Source: Aestuariimicrobium kwangyangense DSM 21549 (GTDB lineage Bacteria; Actinomycetota; Actinomycetes; Propionibacteriales; Propionibacteriaceae). From it: a DNA stretch of 64,000 bases. Of the stretch, positions 55,198 through 63,110 are shown piece after piece. The position numbers and the translations under genes are program-made. The notes beneath the pieces are model-generated. The model was not told the origin of the DNA, ran no database searches, and was given only the letters and a program-made list of their open reading frames with translations. The stretch's first letter is position 1, and every line of letters begins with the position of its first letter. Location of the stretch: contig NZ_ATXE01000002.1 in NCBI RefSeq assembly GCF_000421525.1, forward strand, positions 124,001 through 188,000, in the 5' to 3' direction.

Positions 55198-56135
55198 AGC
55201 CCCCTCCGCCGGGCTCTCCCGTCCCTGAGTCCCCAGGTCGTACCGCGACCATCGGCGGCGCCGAGCTGCGCTCGCGGGCGGTCGCGGCCGGCCTGCGTGC
55301 GGCGGGTGGGGTCCCGTGGCCCGTGTGGCGGCCGGTCGCCGAACTGACCGGCACTGCCCTGGCCCTGCACCCCAACCGCGGCCTCAGGCAGTGGCAGGCC
55401 AACGTCACGGCGCTGACCGGTCGACCGGTGGGCCGGTCCCTTCGTCGTCGGGCGCTGGTCAGTTGGGCCCACAACAATGCGCTCTCGATGCGTCTGGGGC
55501 ACTTCACCCGCGAGCAGGTGATCAGTCGGATCGTGATGGACCCCGAGCAGGAGGAGCGGTTGCGCACGGTCTCCGCCACCCGCGGGGCCGTGGTGGCACT
55601 TCCGCACATGGGTTCCTGGGATCTCGCCGGCGCCTGGGCCTGCGCCGTCGGCATGCCCGTGTCGACCGTCGCCGAGCAACTGGGGCGAAGCGAGTTCGAA
55701 CTGTTCCTGCGGGAGCGGCGCCGGCTGGGATTCACCGTGCACGGGCACCGCGATCCGCTGGTCGGGCAGAAACTCATCGCCGACGCCCGGGCCAAGAAGC
55801 TCGTCTGCCTGCTGGTCGACCGCAACCTGTCCCGGGGCGGGGTGCCGGTGGAGTGGCCGGCACCTCGTCCGGTGCGCTCCTTGATGCCGATCGGACCGGC
55901 ACACGTGGCCCTGGAGTCGGGGTCGATGTTGCTGGCCCTCTCGTCGACCTTCGAGGGCGGCAGGCTGAGGCTGCAATTGTCGGACCCGATCGAAGCCGAA
56001 CCGGGGGCACGAAGTAGGGTCAGCCGTTACCAGTCGATGATGCAGCAGGTCTGTGTGTTCTTCCACGAGCGGATCACTGAACGCCCTGAGGACTGGCACA
56101 TGCTGCAACCGATGTTCGCTGAAGGGGAGTCGTGA
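55194..56135 (+). CDS. Phosphatidylinositol mannoside acyltransferase (PatA-like)
   Basis: 313 aa, LpxL/HtrB-like acyltransferase. The H(x4)D motif is HMGSWD (His138, Asp143). It should acylate the mannose of PIM1/PIM2 at the cytoplasmic membrane face, as Rv2611c does. It overlaps PIP synthase by four bases and the PimA gene by one. The N-terminal 20 residues are Pro-rich. Confidence 0.87.
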   Translation: MKPPPPGSPVPESPGRTATIGGAELRSRAVAAGLRAAGGVPWPVWRPVAELTGTALALHPNRGLRQWQANVTALTGRPVGRSLRRRALVSWAHNNALSMRLGHFTREQVISRIVMDPEQEERLRTVSATRGAVVALPHMGSWDLAGAWACAVGMPVSTVAEQLGRSEFELFLRERRRLGFTVHGHRDPLVGQKLIADARAKKLVCLLVDRNLSRGGVPVEWPAPRPVRSLMPIGPAHVALESGSMLLALSSTFEGGRLRLQLSDPIEAEPGARSRVSRYQSMMQQVCVFFHERITERPEDWHMLQPMFAEGES

Positions 56136-57262
56136 TGAGGGTCGCGATGGTGTGCCCGTACTCCTTCGACGAGCCCGGGGGGGTGCAGAACCACGTGCTC
56201 GGGTTGTCGGCGTGGCTGGGGGCTGCCGGCCATGAGGTCTCCATCCTCGGTCCCGGACGACCCGACCCGGCCCTGCTGGTGCGTCACGGGCTGTCGTCGG
56301 AGCAGTTCACGGGTCTGGGACGAGCGGTACCCGTCCGCTACAACGGCTCCGTGGCCCGGGTCACCTTCGGTCCACTGACCCACCACCGCGTGCACGACTG
56401 GCTGGCCGAGGTCTCGCCCGACGTGCTGCACGTGCACGAGCCGATCACCCCGTCCGCCTCACTGCTGGCCCTGTGGCGGGCCCGGGTGCCGGTGGTCGCC
56501 ACCTTCCACACCGCCACCCCAGGATCCAGGACCATGCGCCTCGCCGGGCGCACCCTCACCCGCACCATCAGCCGCATCTCCGCAGGCATCGCCGTCTCGA
56601 CCATCGCCCGCGAGGTCGTCCACAGCCACATCGGCATCGAGCCGGTGGTGATCGGCAACGGCATCACCCTCGCCGACCATCCGGTTCGGCTGCCGTGGCA
56701 GGGCTGGCGGGGAGGGGAGCAGGCGCGGATCGCGTTCATCGGTCGCTACGACGAGCCACGCAAGGGGTTCGACGTCTTCTGCCGGGCCGTGGAACTCGTC
56801 CGCCGACGCCACCCGCTGGTCGACGTCGTCGTGGCCGGCGGGGGCACCCGTCGCAGCGTGCCCGGGGTGCGCTTCCTGGGGCGGGTGAACGACGCCGACC
56901 GTGACCTGCTGCTCTCGACCTCTGACGTCTACGTCGCACCCCACCTGGGTCGGGAGTCGTTCGGCATCGTGCTGCTCGAGGCGATGGCCTCGGGCACCCC
57001 TGTCGTCGCCAGCGCGTTGCCCGCGTTCCGTGAGGTGCTCGACGACGGGGACGGCCCCATCGGCCGGATCGTCGACGTCGGCGACCACCTGGCCCTGGCG
57101 GGCGCGATCTGCGCCACTCTCGCCGAGGAGGAGCACGACCCGCGGCGGGGCAGGGCCCGCGCCGAACAGTTCGACTGGAGCAACATCGCACCACGCATCG
57201 AAGAGGTCTACACCTCGGTCCTGCCCGGTGCGGTCGCTGACCCGGGTCTCCAGATCGCCTAG
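56135..57262 (+). CDS. pimA: Phosphatidylinositol mannosyltransferase PimA-like
   Basis: 375 aa, GT4 glycosyltransferase. EPGGVQNHV near the N-terminus, HVHEP and the donor-binding ESFGIVLLEAMASG with Glu274 (same number as in mycobacterial PimA) are present. It transfers mannose from GDP-mannose to phosphatidylinositol. ATG 56135 has GGGGAG five bases upstream; a GTG at 56132 is possible. It completes the hit-pgsA-patA-pimA gene order. Confidence 0.9.
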   Translation: MRVAMVCPYSFDEPGGVQNHVLGLSAWLGAAGHEVSILGPGRPDPALLVRHGLSSEQFTGLGRAVPVRYNGSVARVTFGPLTHHRVHDWLAEVSPDVLHVHEPITPSASLLALWRARVPVVATFHTATPGSRTMRLAGRTLTRTISRISAGIAVSTIAREVVHSHIGIEPVVIGNGITLADHPVRLPWQGWRGGEQARIAFIGRYDEPRKGFDVFCRAVELVRRRHPLVDVVVAGGGTRRSVPGVRFLGRVNDADRDLLLSTSDVYVAPHLGRESFGIVLLEAMASGTPVVASALPAFREVLDDGDGPIGRIVDVGDHLALAGAICATLAEEEHDPRRGRARAEQFDWSNIAPRIEEVYTSVLPGAVADPGLQIA

Positions 57263-57265
57263 CAT
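57237..57265 (+). promoter_or_regulatory. Promoter of the pgsA2-type gene
   Basis: CTGACC (57237-57242) and TAGCAT (57260-57265) with 17-base spacing. The -10 ends six bases before the GTG at 57272, predicting a leaderless transcript that begins a new operon. Confidence 0.58.
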
Positions 57266-57271
57266 GGCCGT

Positions 57272-57844
57272 GTGGCCAGCTATGACACCGACCGGGTGCT
57301 GACGCTGCCCAACGTCTTGTCACTGCTGCGACTGGTGGGTGTCCCCGTCTTCGGGTGGCTCGTCCTCAGTGGGCACGACCTCGTCGCCGTGTCGCTGCTC
57401 GCGCTCGCCGGAGCCAGTGACTGGCTCGACGGTCACCTCGCCCGTCGCTGGCACCAGACCAGCAGGGTCGGCCAGATGCTCGATCCCGCGGCCGACAGGC
57501 TGTACATCCTCACCGTGGTGGTGACCATGGCGGTCCGGGGCCTCGTGCCGTGGTGGTTGGTGGTCGCGCTGCTGCTGCGTGACCTGATGCTGGTGGCTCT
57601 CGTGCCCCTGCTGCGCAGACGCGGATGGACCTCACTGCCGGTGCACCTGATGGGCAAGGCCGGCACGTTCTGTCTGCTCTACGCCTTCCCGCTGGTGCTG
57701 TTGGCCCAGGTCGACTTCCCAGCAGCCGGACTGGTTCGCATCATCGGCTGGGCCTTCGCGGCCTGGGGGGTCGGCCTGTACTGGTGGGCCGGCATCGTCT
57801 ATGTCTGGCAGACCCGCCAACTGCTGCGCAGGGCACCGGTGTGA
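57272..57844 (+). CDS. CDP-alcohol phosphatidyltransferase (PgsA2-like)
   Basis: 190 aa with about five membrane helices. The motif DWLDGHLARRW...GQMLDPAADR contains all Asp residues of the family. It is the counterpart of Rv1822, likely making phosphatidylglycerol phosphate or cardiolipin; the two cannot be separated by motif. The GTGA overlap with the DUF881 gene shows it heads the 57272-59822 operon. Confidence 0.88.
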   Translation: MASYDTDRVLTLPNVLSLLRLVGVPVFGWLVLSGHDLVAVSLLALAGASDWLDGHLARRWHQTSRVGQMLDPAADRLYILTVVVTMAVRGLVPWWLVVALLLRDLMLVALVPLLRRRGWTSLPVHLMGKAGTFCLLYAFPLVLLAQVDFPAAGLVRIIGWAFAAWGVGLYWWAGIVYVWQTRQLLRRAPV

Positions 57845-58641
57845 GTGTGACACCGCGCCGACCGGACGCGAGCATGAGCCTGCTCACCGACCTGGTGGGC
57901 ACGGCCCTCGAGCCCGGATACCGGCAGGCGGCGGCCCGACCGGGCCGCGCCGGGCGGCGGTGGATGGTGGTGGTGGCGCTGGTGCTGGCGGGAACGCTGT
58001 TCGGCACGGCCGCCTTCCAGACCACCCAGCAGGCCCCCGAGATGGCCAAGGAGCGGGCCACCCTGATCGACCAGATCAACCAGGCCCAGTCCGCCAACCT
58101 CGACCTCACCCACACCCTGCAGCAGCGGCAGAGCGAGGTCGACCGGTTGCAGGCCGCGCAGTTGGGGGCGGACTCCAGCGTGCAGACCGGGGTCGACCGG
58201 CTGGGGGTCCTGACCGGGGCGGTGCCGGTCACCGGTCCGGGGGTCGTGGTCGTGGTCGACGACGCCGGCGGCCTGTCGGGCACCAACGACTCCCAGTCGA
58301 TCGTGGTCGACACCGACCTGCGCCGACTGGTCAACTCCTTGTGGCAAGTGGGCGCCGAGGCGATCGCCATCAACGGTCACCGGATCACCTCGCGAACTGC
58401 GATCCGTGGGGCGGGGACGGCCATCACCGTTGACTACGTCTCGCTCAACCGTCCCTACCGGGTCGAGGCGATCGGTGACCCGAAGACGATGCCCGCGCGG
58501 TTCAACTCCACCCCCGGCGGGGGGCTGTGGAACCTGCTCAAGCAGAACTACGGCATGAGGTACGACCTGTCCACCTCCGAGTCACTCACCCTTCCGGCCG
58601 ACGCCGGTCTGGGGCTGCGCACGGCGAAGGCTGGCCGATGA
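57841..58641 (+). CDS. DUF881 membrane-anchored protein (first copy)
   Basis: 266 aa. One membrane helix (about 40-62), then a coiled-coil segment (KERATLIDQINQAQSANLDLTH split over 75-115) and the DUF881 domain (GPGVVVVVDD, GAEAIAINGHRI, PYRVEAIGDP). Homologue of Rv1823. Domain function is unknown; the topology resembles divisome-associated proteins facing outward. Confidence 0.86.
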   Translation: MSVTPRRPDASMSLLTDLVGTALEPGYRQAAARPGRAGRRWMVVVALVLAGTLFGTAAFQTTQQAPEMAKERATLIDQINQAQSANLDLTHTLQQRQSEVDRLQAAQLGADSSVQTGVDRLGVLTGAVPVTGPGVVVVVDDAGGLSGTNDSQSIVVDTDLRRLVNSLWQVGAEAIAINGHRITSRTAIRGAGTAITVDYVSLNRPYRVEAIGDPKTMPARFNSTPGGGLWNLLKQNYGMRYDLSTSESLTLPADAGLGLRTAKAGR

Positions 58642-58651
58642 CGGCGCGGGT

Positions 58652-58657
58652 TAGGGT
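58652..58657 (+). promoter_or_regulatory. -10 element before the DUF1290 gene
   Basis: TAGGGT with a predicted start near 58664; a GAGGAG Shine-Dalgarno follows in the 20-base leader. Confidence 0.4.
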
Positions 58658-58684
58658 GGTCGACGTCGACGAGAGGAGACGGCG

Positions 58685-59017
58685 ATGATCGCCATCTTGG
58701 GCCTGCTGCTCGGCCTGGTGCTGGGCCTGGTGCTCGAACCCACCCTGCCGACCGTGCTGGCCCCCTATCTGCCGATCATGATCGTCGCAGCCCTCGATGC
58801 GCTCTTCGGGGCCCTGCGGGCCTACTTGGAGCGCGTCTTCTCCGACCGGGTGTTCGTCGTCTCGTTCGTCTCGAACGTCGTCATCTCGGCGCTCATCGTG
58901 TGGGTCGGTGACCAGATCGGGGTCGGGTCCCAACTGGCCACCGGGGTGATCGTGGTGCTGGGCATCCGCATCTTCACCAACAGCGCGGCCATCAGGCGGG
59001 CGTTGCTGCATGCCTGA
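58685..59017 (+). CDS. sbp: Small basic membrane protein, DUF1290
   Basis: 110 aa with three hydrophobic helices and a short central loop (LRAYLERVFSDR). It matches the small-basic-protein family found between two DUF881 genes in many Gram-positives (Rv1824). Function unknown; cell-division context is suggested by homologues in firmicute division operons. Confidence 0.87.
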   Translation: MIAILGLLLGLVLGLVLEPTLPTVLAPYLPIMIVAALDALFGALRAYLERVFSDRVFVVSFVSNVVISALIVWVGDQIGVGSQLATGVIVVLGIRIFTNSAAIRRALLHA

Positions 59018-59822
59018 CGAGGCCAGCCCCGAAGAGACCAGCCCCGAAGAGACCAACACCGGCGGGACGGCGGGCGCCGCGACGACGACGCCACCGACGG
59101 CACCCCGCCTCACCTGGCGGCGCATGCTCTCCGACCTGGTGCGCCCCTCACGGGCCCAGGCCTTCATGGCCATCGTGCTGTGCCTGCTGACCACCGCCAT
59201 CATCTGGCAGGTGAGGGTCCGATCCGCCGACGACACCTACGCCGGCATGCGTCGCGCCGACCTGGTGCAGATCCTCGACCAACTCAACGCCAACGCCACG
59301 AAACTGCGGCAGGACATCGCCAACGAGGAGGCCGCACAGCGTGACCTGCAGTCCGGCGCCGACTCCAGGAAGGTGGCCCAGGAGAAGGCGAACGCACGGC
59401 TGAAGGAGTTGCAGGTGCTGGCCGGCACCGTGGCCGCCACCGGCCCGGGCATCGTCATCACCGTCGTCGACCCCGAACACCAGGTCACCGGTGACATGGT
59501 GCTGGATGCCGTCGAGGAGATGCGTGACGCCGGCGCCGAGGCGGTCGACGTGAACGGGGTGAGGGTGGTGGCGCAGACGTGGTTCGGAGGGTCCGCCGGT
59601 GCCGTCACGGTGAACGGGGCACCGCTGCAGCCGCCCTACGTCATCACGGTGATCGGCGAACCGCACGCCCTCGAGGAGGGCGCCCGGTTCCGCGGAGGGC
59701 TCGTCTCACAGGTGCAGGCCCCGCAGGTCGGCGCCCGGGTCGACATCTCCACCCGCGACTCGGTCGAGATCACCTCGACCACCCAGCCGAAGCAGCCGCG
59801 GTTCGCCCAGCCGACCCGCTGA
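59010..59822 (+). CDS. DUF881 membrane-anchored protein (second copy)
   Basis: 270 aa. A polar, Thr/Glu-rich N-terminus of about 45 residues contains two copies of SPEETN/SPEETS-like repeats, followed by one membrane helix (about 52-70), a coiled coil (LDQLNANATKLRQDIANEE, about 92-110) and the DUF881 domain (GPGIVITVVDPEH, GAEAVDVNGVRV). It overlaps sbp by eight bases. Homologue of Rv1825. Confidence 0.86.
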   Translation: MPDEASPEETSPEETNTGGTAGAATTTPPTAPRLTWRRMLSDLVRPSRAQAFMAIVLCLLTTAIIWQVRVRSADDTYAGMRRADLVQILDQLNANATKLRQDIANEEAAQRDLQSGADSRKVAQEKANARLKELQVLAGTVAATGPGIVITVVDPEHQVTGDMVLDAVEEMRDAGAEAVDVNGVRVVAQTWFGGSAGAVTVNGAPLQPPYVITVIGEPHALEEGARFRGGLVSQVQAPQVGARVDISTRDSVEITSTTQPKQPRFAQPTR

Positions 59823-59897
59823 CCTGCACGACCGCTGTGCCACCTGTGTCGGAACAGTTTGGTCGGGGGCCCTCGTGCGTGACTCCCGAATGTTCAC

Positions 59898-59903
59898 TAG
59901 GGT
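59898..59903 (+). promoter_or_regulatory. -10 element upstream of gcvH
   Basis: TAGGGT ends six bases before an in-frame GTG at 59910. Transcription would begin at that GTG, 90 bases before the Shine-Dalgarno-led gcvH start. Confidence 0.45.
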
Positions 59904-59999
59904 GAGCGCGTGGGATTGCCACCCACTCACGACAAGCCTGTCCACACCGTCCTGCCGACGACTCCCCCGATCGTAGGCACCGTCACTGAGGAGCGACCC

Positions 60000-60386
60000 G
60001 TGTCCCGCTTTCCGGAAGACCTGAAGTACAGCCGTGAGCATGAGTGGGTGCGCGAGGGCAACGGTCGAACCGTACGCATCGGGATCACCGACTACGCCGC
60101 CGAGGCCCTCGGCGACATCGTCTACGTCTCCCTGCCCACGGTCGGCGAGGAGGTCGCTGCCGGCGACTCGTGCGGGGAACTCGAGTCGACCAAGAGTGTC
60201 TCCGACGTCTTCTCCCCGGTCTCGGGCGTGGTGACCGCCGTCAACGACGCGCTCACCGAGAACCCGGCGACCGTCAACGCCGAACCCTTCGGGGACGGCT
60301 GGCTGTTCGAGGTGGAACTCGCCCCCGACGAGGCGGACGACGACCTGCTCGACGCCGACGAGTACGCCAGCCACGTCGGCGAGTGA
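60000..60386 (+). CDS. gcvH: Glycine cleavage system H protein
   Basis: 128 aa. Carries the lipoyl-lysine (Lys65 in ELESTKSVSDV) that shuttles the aminomethyl group between the P, T and L proteins. GTG 60000 after GAGGAG is the conventional start. The frame is open back to another GTG at 59910 that sits exactly six bases after a -10, so a form with 30 extra residues is possible. gcvP follows 2.7 kb downstream. Confidence 0.93.
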   Translation: MSRFPEDLKYSREHEWVREGNGRTVRIGITDYAAEALGDIVYVSLPTVGEEVAAGDSCGELESTKSVSDVFSPVSGVVTAVNDALTENPATVNAEPFGDGWLFEVELAPDEADDDLLDADEYASHVGE

Positions 60387-60427
60387 CGCGCCGGACACGT
60401 CCCACCCGTCGGGCCCCCTCGGCCGCA

Positions 60428-60433
60428 TACGAT
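60428..60433 (+). promoter_or_regulatory. -10 element for the FHA gene
   Basis: TACGAT with a predicted start near 60440 and an AGGAGAG Shine-Dalgarno in the leader before the ATG at 60476. Confidence 0.42.
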
Positions 60434-60475
60434 GGGCATCCCCCAGAGGGAGTGCCCCAGAGGAGAGTGTGAGCA

Positions 60476-60979
60476 ATGATCGAATGCCCCCAGTGCGGAC
60501 GTGAGTGCGATTCGGCCAACAACTTCTGCCCCAACTGCGGCGCCAAGCTGGTGCCCGGTTCGTCCGGCGAGGCCACGCACACCATCGCGGCGGTGACCGA
60601 TGACACCCGGCCGGCACACGAGTTCCCCACCGAGGTGCGCAACGCCATCCGCGACCTGCCCTCGGGCAGCGCTCTGCTGGTCGTCGACCAGGGCCCGGAC
60701 GAGGGTGCCCGGTTCCTGCTCGACACCGACGAGATCACGGCCGGCCGTCACGTCGACTCCGGCATCTTCCTGGACGACGTCACCGTCTCGCGCCACCACG
60801 CCACGTTCGTGCGAGCGGGGCGCGGCTACAGCGTGCAGGACCTGGGCAGTCTGAACGGCACCTACGTCAATCGCAAGCTGGTCGAGGCCCCGACCCCGCT
60901 GCGTACCGGGGACGACGTGCAGATCGGCAAGTACCGCATGGTCTACTGCGCGCCCGAGAGCGAGACCGGTCGGAACTGA
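60476..60979 (+). CDS. FHA-domain protein, GarA/OdhI-like, with N-terminal zinc ribbon
   Basis: 167 aa. The C-terminal FHA domain (about 75-160) has ITAGRHVDSGIFLDDVTVSRHHA and DLGSLNGTYVNR, the phosphothreonine-binding loops of GarA. In GarA and OdhI the N-terminus carries an ETTS phosphorylation motif that binds back to the FHA domain. Here it starts with CPQC (Cys4, Cys7) and CPNC (Cys18, Cys21), a zinc ribbon, and no ETTS is seen. Position (gcvH-FHA-MerR) matches Rv1826-Rv1828. A role in 2-oxoglutarate metabolism is inferred. Confidence 0.86.
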   Translation: MIECPQCGRECDSANNFCPNCGAKLVPGSSGEATHTIAAVTDDTRPAHEFPTEVRNAIRDLPSGSALLVVDQGPDEGARFLLDTDEITAGRHVDSGIFLDDVTVSRHHATFVRAGRGYSVQDLGSLNGTYVNRKLVEAPTPLRTGDDVQIGKYRMVYCAPESETGRN

Positions 60980-61689
60980 TGCCCTCACCCGTGCGCAGCA
61001 TCGGACAGGTCCTGGCCCTGCTCAAGGCGGAGTTCCCGGACGTGTCCATCTCGAAGATCAGGTTCCTCGAGTCGGAGGGCCTGCTGTCGCCCGAGCGCGC
61101 CCCGTCGGGGTACCGCCGCTACGCCCAGGTCGACATCGAGCGCCTGACCTACATCCTGCGGGTGCAGCGAGACCACTACCTGCCGCTCAAGGTCATCAAG
61201 GACCACCTCGACGAGATGGATCGCGGGGGAGAGCCCCCCAATCTCGACGCGCCCCCTCCCGCCCAGGTGGTGCTGCCGGCCGAGGAGGTGATGCCTGAGC
61301 CGCGTCCGGTGGCGACCGGGCAGCGTCAGGTCTCTCGCAAGCCGATCCGCCTGAGCCGTCGTGAACTGCTCGCGGCCAGCGGGTTGAGCGAGGCCGTCCT
61401 GGTGGAACTGGAGCGGCTGCAACTCGTGTTCCCCCGTCGCGGGGGTGGCTACTACGGGCGGGAGGCGTTGACGATCTGCGTGGTGGCCCGCAAGCTTCGT
61501 CCCTATGGCATGGACTCGCGCCACCTGCGCGCCATCAAGCAGTCCGCCGAACGTGAGGCGGGTCTCGTCGAGCAGGCGATCGCACCGTTCGTCCGCAGGA
61601 AGGACGGGGCCTCGGAGGCGGCAGCGGAGGTCACCCAACTGGTGATCTACGCCCACGCGGCGATGATGCACTCCATGCTTGAGCGCTGA
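60979..61689 (+). CDS. ftsR: MerR family regulator, FtsR-like (Rv1828 type)
   Basis: 236 aa. An N-terminal MerR winged helix (VSISKIRFLESEGLLSP, GYRRYAQVDIERL) is followed by a second, unusual domain (LSRRELLAASGLSEAVLVEL) shared with Rv1828. The C. glutamicum homologue FtsR activates ftsZ. It shares one base with the FHA stop (TGATG), so it is co-expressed with it. Confidence 0.85.
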   Translation: MPSPVRSIGQVLALLKAEFPDVSISKIRFLESEGLLSPERAPSGYRRYAQVDIERLTYILRVQRDHYLPLKVIKDHLDEMDRGGEPPNLDAPPPAQVVLPAEEVMPEPRPVATGQRQVSRKPIRLSRRELLAASGLSEAVLVELERLQLVFPRRGGGYYGREALTICVVARKLRPYGMDSRHLRAIKQSAEREAGLVEQAIAPFVRRKDGASEAAAEVTQLVIYAHAAMMHSMLER

Positions 61690-61728
61690 GGGATCGGGCG
61701 GTGACTGATCGGGCACTCGCGGCCGGAC

Positions 61729-61734
61729 TACTCT
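61729..61734 (+). promoter_or_regulatory. -10 element for the bifunctional nuclease gene
   Basis: TACTCT ends six bases before the ATG at 61741, predicting a leaderless transcript. Confidence 0.5.
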
Positions 61735-61740
61735 GGTGCC

Positions 61741-62223
61741 ATGCGTGAGCTCGACATCCTCGGAGTCCGTCTCGACCTGCCGTCGCGACCCATGTTGTTG
61801 CTGCGGGAATCGGGTGGGGCGCGATGCCTGCCGATCTGGATCGGTGCGGCCGAGGCGTCCGCCATCGCCAGCGCCATGGAGGGGCTGGTGCCACCGCGCC
61901 CACTCACCCACGACCTGTTCGCCGAGGTGCTGACCGAACTGGGTCACACCGAACTGGCCGGCCGCATCACGGCCGTGACGGACGGCACCTTCATGGCCGA
62001 ACTCGAGATCGACGGTCACATCATCTCTGCCCGGCCTTCCGACGTGGTTGCCCTGGCCATCCGGGCCGGGATCGTGGTGACCTGCCCCGAAGACCTGCTC
62101 GAAGAGGTCGGGGTGGTGCTCGAGACCGAGGGCGACGACGAGGTCGAGAAGTTCAGGGAGTTCCTCGACAACGTCACCCCCGACGACTTCGAGTCGGGAG
62201 AGGAGCCCCCGAACCCCGTGTGA
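61741..62223 (+). CDS. Bifunctional nuclease (BFN/DUF151) family protein
   Basis: 160 aa. The DUF151 core (LPIWIGAAEASAIASAMEG, RPLTHDLFAEVL) and an acidic C-terminus are visible. Plant BFNs have nuclease activity; the bacterial role is undetermined. Homologue of Rv1829, here as there between two MerR genes. Confidence 0.87.
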   Translation: MRELDILGVRLDLPSRPMLLLRESGGARCLPIWIGAAEASAIASAMEGLVPPRPLTHDLFAEVLTELGHTELAGRITAVTDGTFMAELEIDGHIISARPSDVVALAIRAGIVVTCPEDLLEEVGVVLETEGDDEVEKFREFLDNVTPDDFESGEEPPNPV

Positions 62224-62231
62224 GCCCGGGG

Positions 62232-62257
62232 GCTGAACCTCCACTTGAAGGTTCAGC
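62232..62257. repeat. Inverted repeat after the bifunctional nuclease gene
   Basis: Arms GCTGAACCT and AGGTTCAGC (9 bp) flank CCACTTGA. It starts nine bases after the stop codon, so it can be a terminator without a T-run, or an operator of the downstream MerR gene (start about 200 bases away). The right half contains TTGAAGGTTCA, found inverted at the dxs promoter. The rest of the gap to 62460 shows no gene. Confidence 0.6.
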
Positions 62258-62460
62258 GTCGGCGGGCAGGTGCATCGCCCCTAGTGGCAGCGTACTTGCC
62301 CAGATTCCCGTCGGGCCGGGGGCCGCGCCCGGCGTGTCAGTCACGTCGGTGTGATTCGGCGGCCGTAGGTTGGTGCCCACCAGCGAGCCAATCGGCTGGC
62401 AGAACAGTGGGGCCACGGTCATCCGTGTGACAATGGGGCCACCGAGTGAACGGAGCGGAC

Positions 62461-63048
62461 GTGAACGAGCAGGCAGAGGGTCTCACCCACGCTGAGCTGT
62501 CCCGGTCCGACCTCGACCTGGGACAGGACGCGCTGTTCGAGGGCGAGTTCTCACCGCTCCCCGAAGACCTGGGTTTCCGAGGCCCGCTGGCTTCCGCCGC
62601 TGCCGGCATCACCTACCGGCAACTGGACTACTGGGCCCGCACCGGGTTGGTCGTGCCCGAGATCCGCGGGGCCGAGGGCTCCGGTACCCAGCGCCTCTAC
62701 TCGTTCCGCGACATCCTGCTGCTCAAGGTCATCAAGCGCCTCATCGACGCGGGCATCTCGTTGCAGCAGATCCGGATCGCCGTCGACCACCTGCGCGTGC
62801 GTGGGGTCAACGACCTGTCGCAGGTCACGTTGATGAGCGATGGTGTCTCGGTCTACGAGTGCACCTCCGACAACGAGATCATCGACCTGCTGGCCGGCGG
62901 CCAGGGCATGTTCGCGATCGCGCTGGGCGGAGTGTGGCGTGACCTCGAGGGAGCACTGCTGCAGTTGCCGGGCGAACGCTCGTCCGACGCGGCCCACAGT
63001 GCCGACGACGAACTGGCTCGACGCCGCCGCCAGCGCCGCGTCGGCTGA
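62461..63048 (+). CDS. MerR family regulator (Rv1830 type)
   Basis: 195 aa. The segment GITYRQLDYWARTGLVVP and QRLYSFRDILLLKVIKRLIDAGISLQQI (MerR winged helix, split over residues 45-100) closely matches Rv1830. A second domain with SDGVSVYECTSDNEIIDLL follows. GTG 62461 has GGAG five bases upstream; GTG 62446 is an alternative. Its position just before gcvP is conserved. Confidence 0.88.
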   Translation: MNEQAEGLTHAELSRSDLDLGQDALFEGEFSPLPEDLGFRGPLASAAAGITYRQLDYWARTGLVVPEIRGAEGSGTQRLYSFRDILLLKVIKRLIDAGISLQQIRIAVDHLRVRGVNDLSQVTLMSDGVSVYECTSDNEIIDLLAGGQGMFAIALGGVWRDLEGALLQLPGERSSDAAHSADDELARRRRQRRVG

Positions 63049-63074
63049 AGGAGACGGCTCCCGCGGGCTCGGGA

Positions 63075-63080
63075 TAATGT
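63075..63080 (+). promoter_or_regulatory. -10 element for gcvP
   Basis: TAATGT with a predicted start near 63087, giving a leader of about 24 bases, too short for a glycine riboswitch. Confidence 0.5.
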
Positions 63081-63110
63081 GGCGGCATCCCCGCTGAAAG
63101 TGAGCCTGCC

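Noticed and set aside
63049-63110. Glycine riboswitch before gcvP
   Set aside because: The predicted leader is about 24 bases and the full gap is 62 bases; too short for the aptamer.
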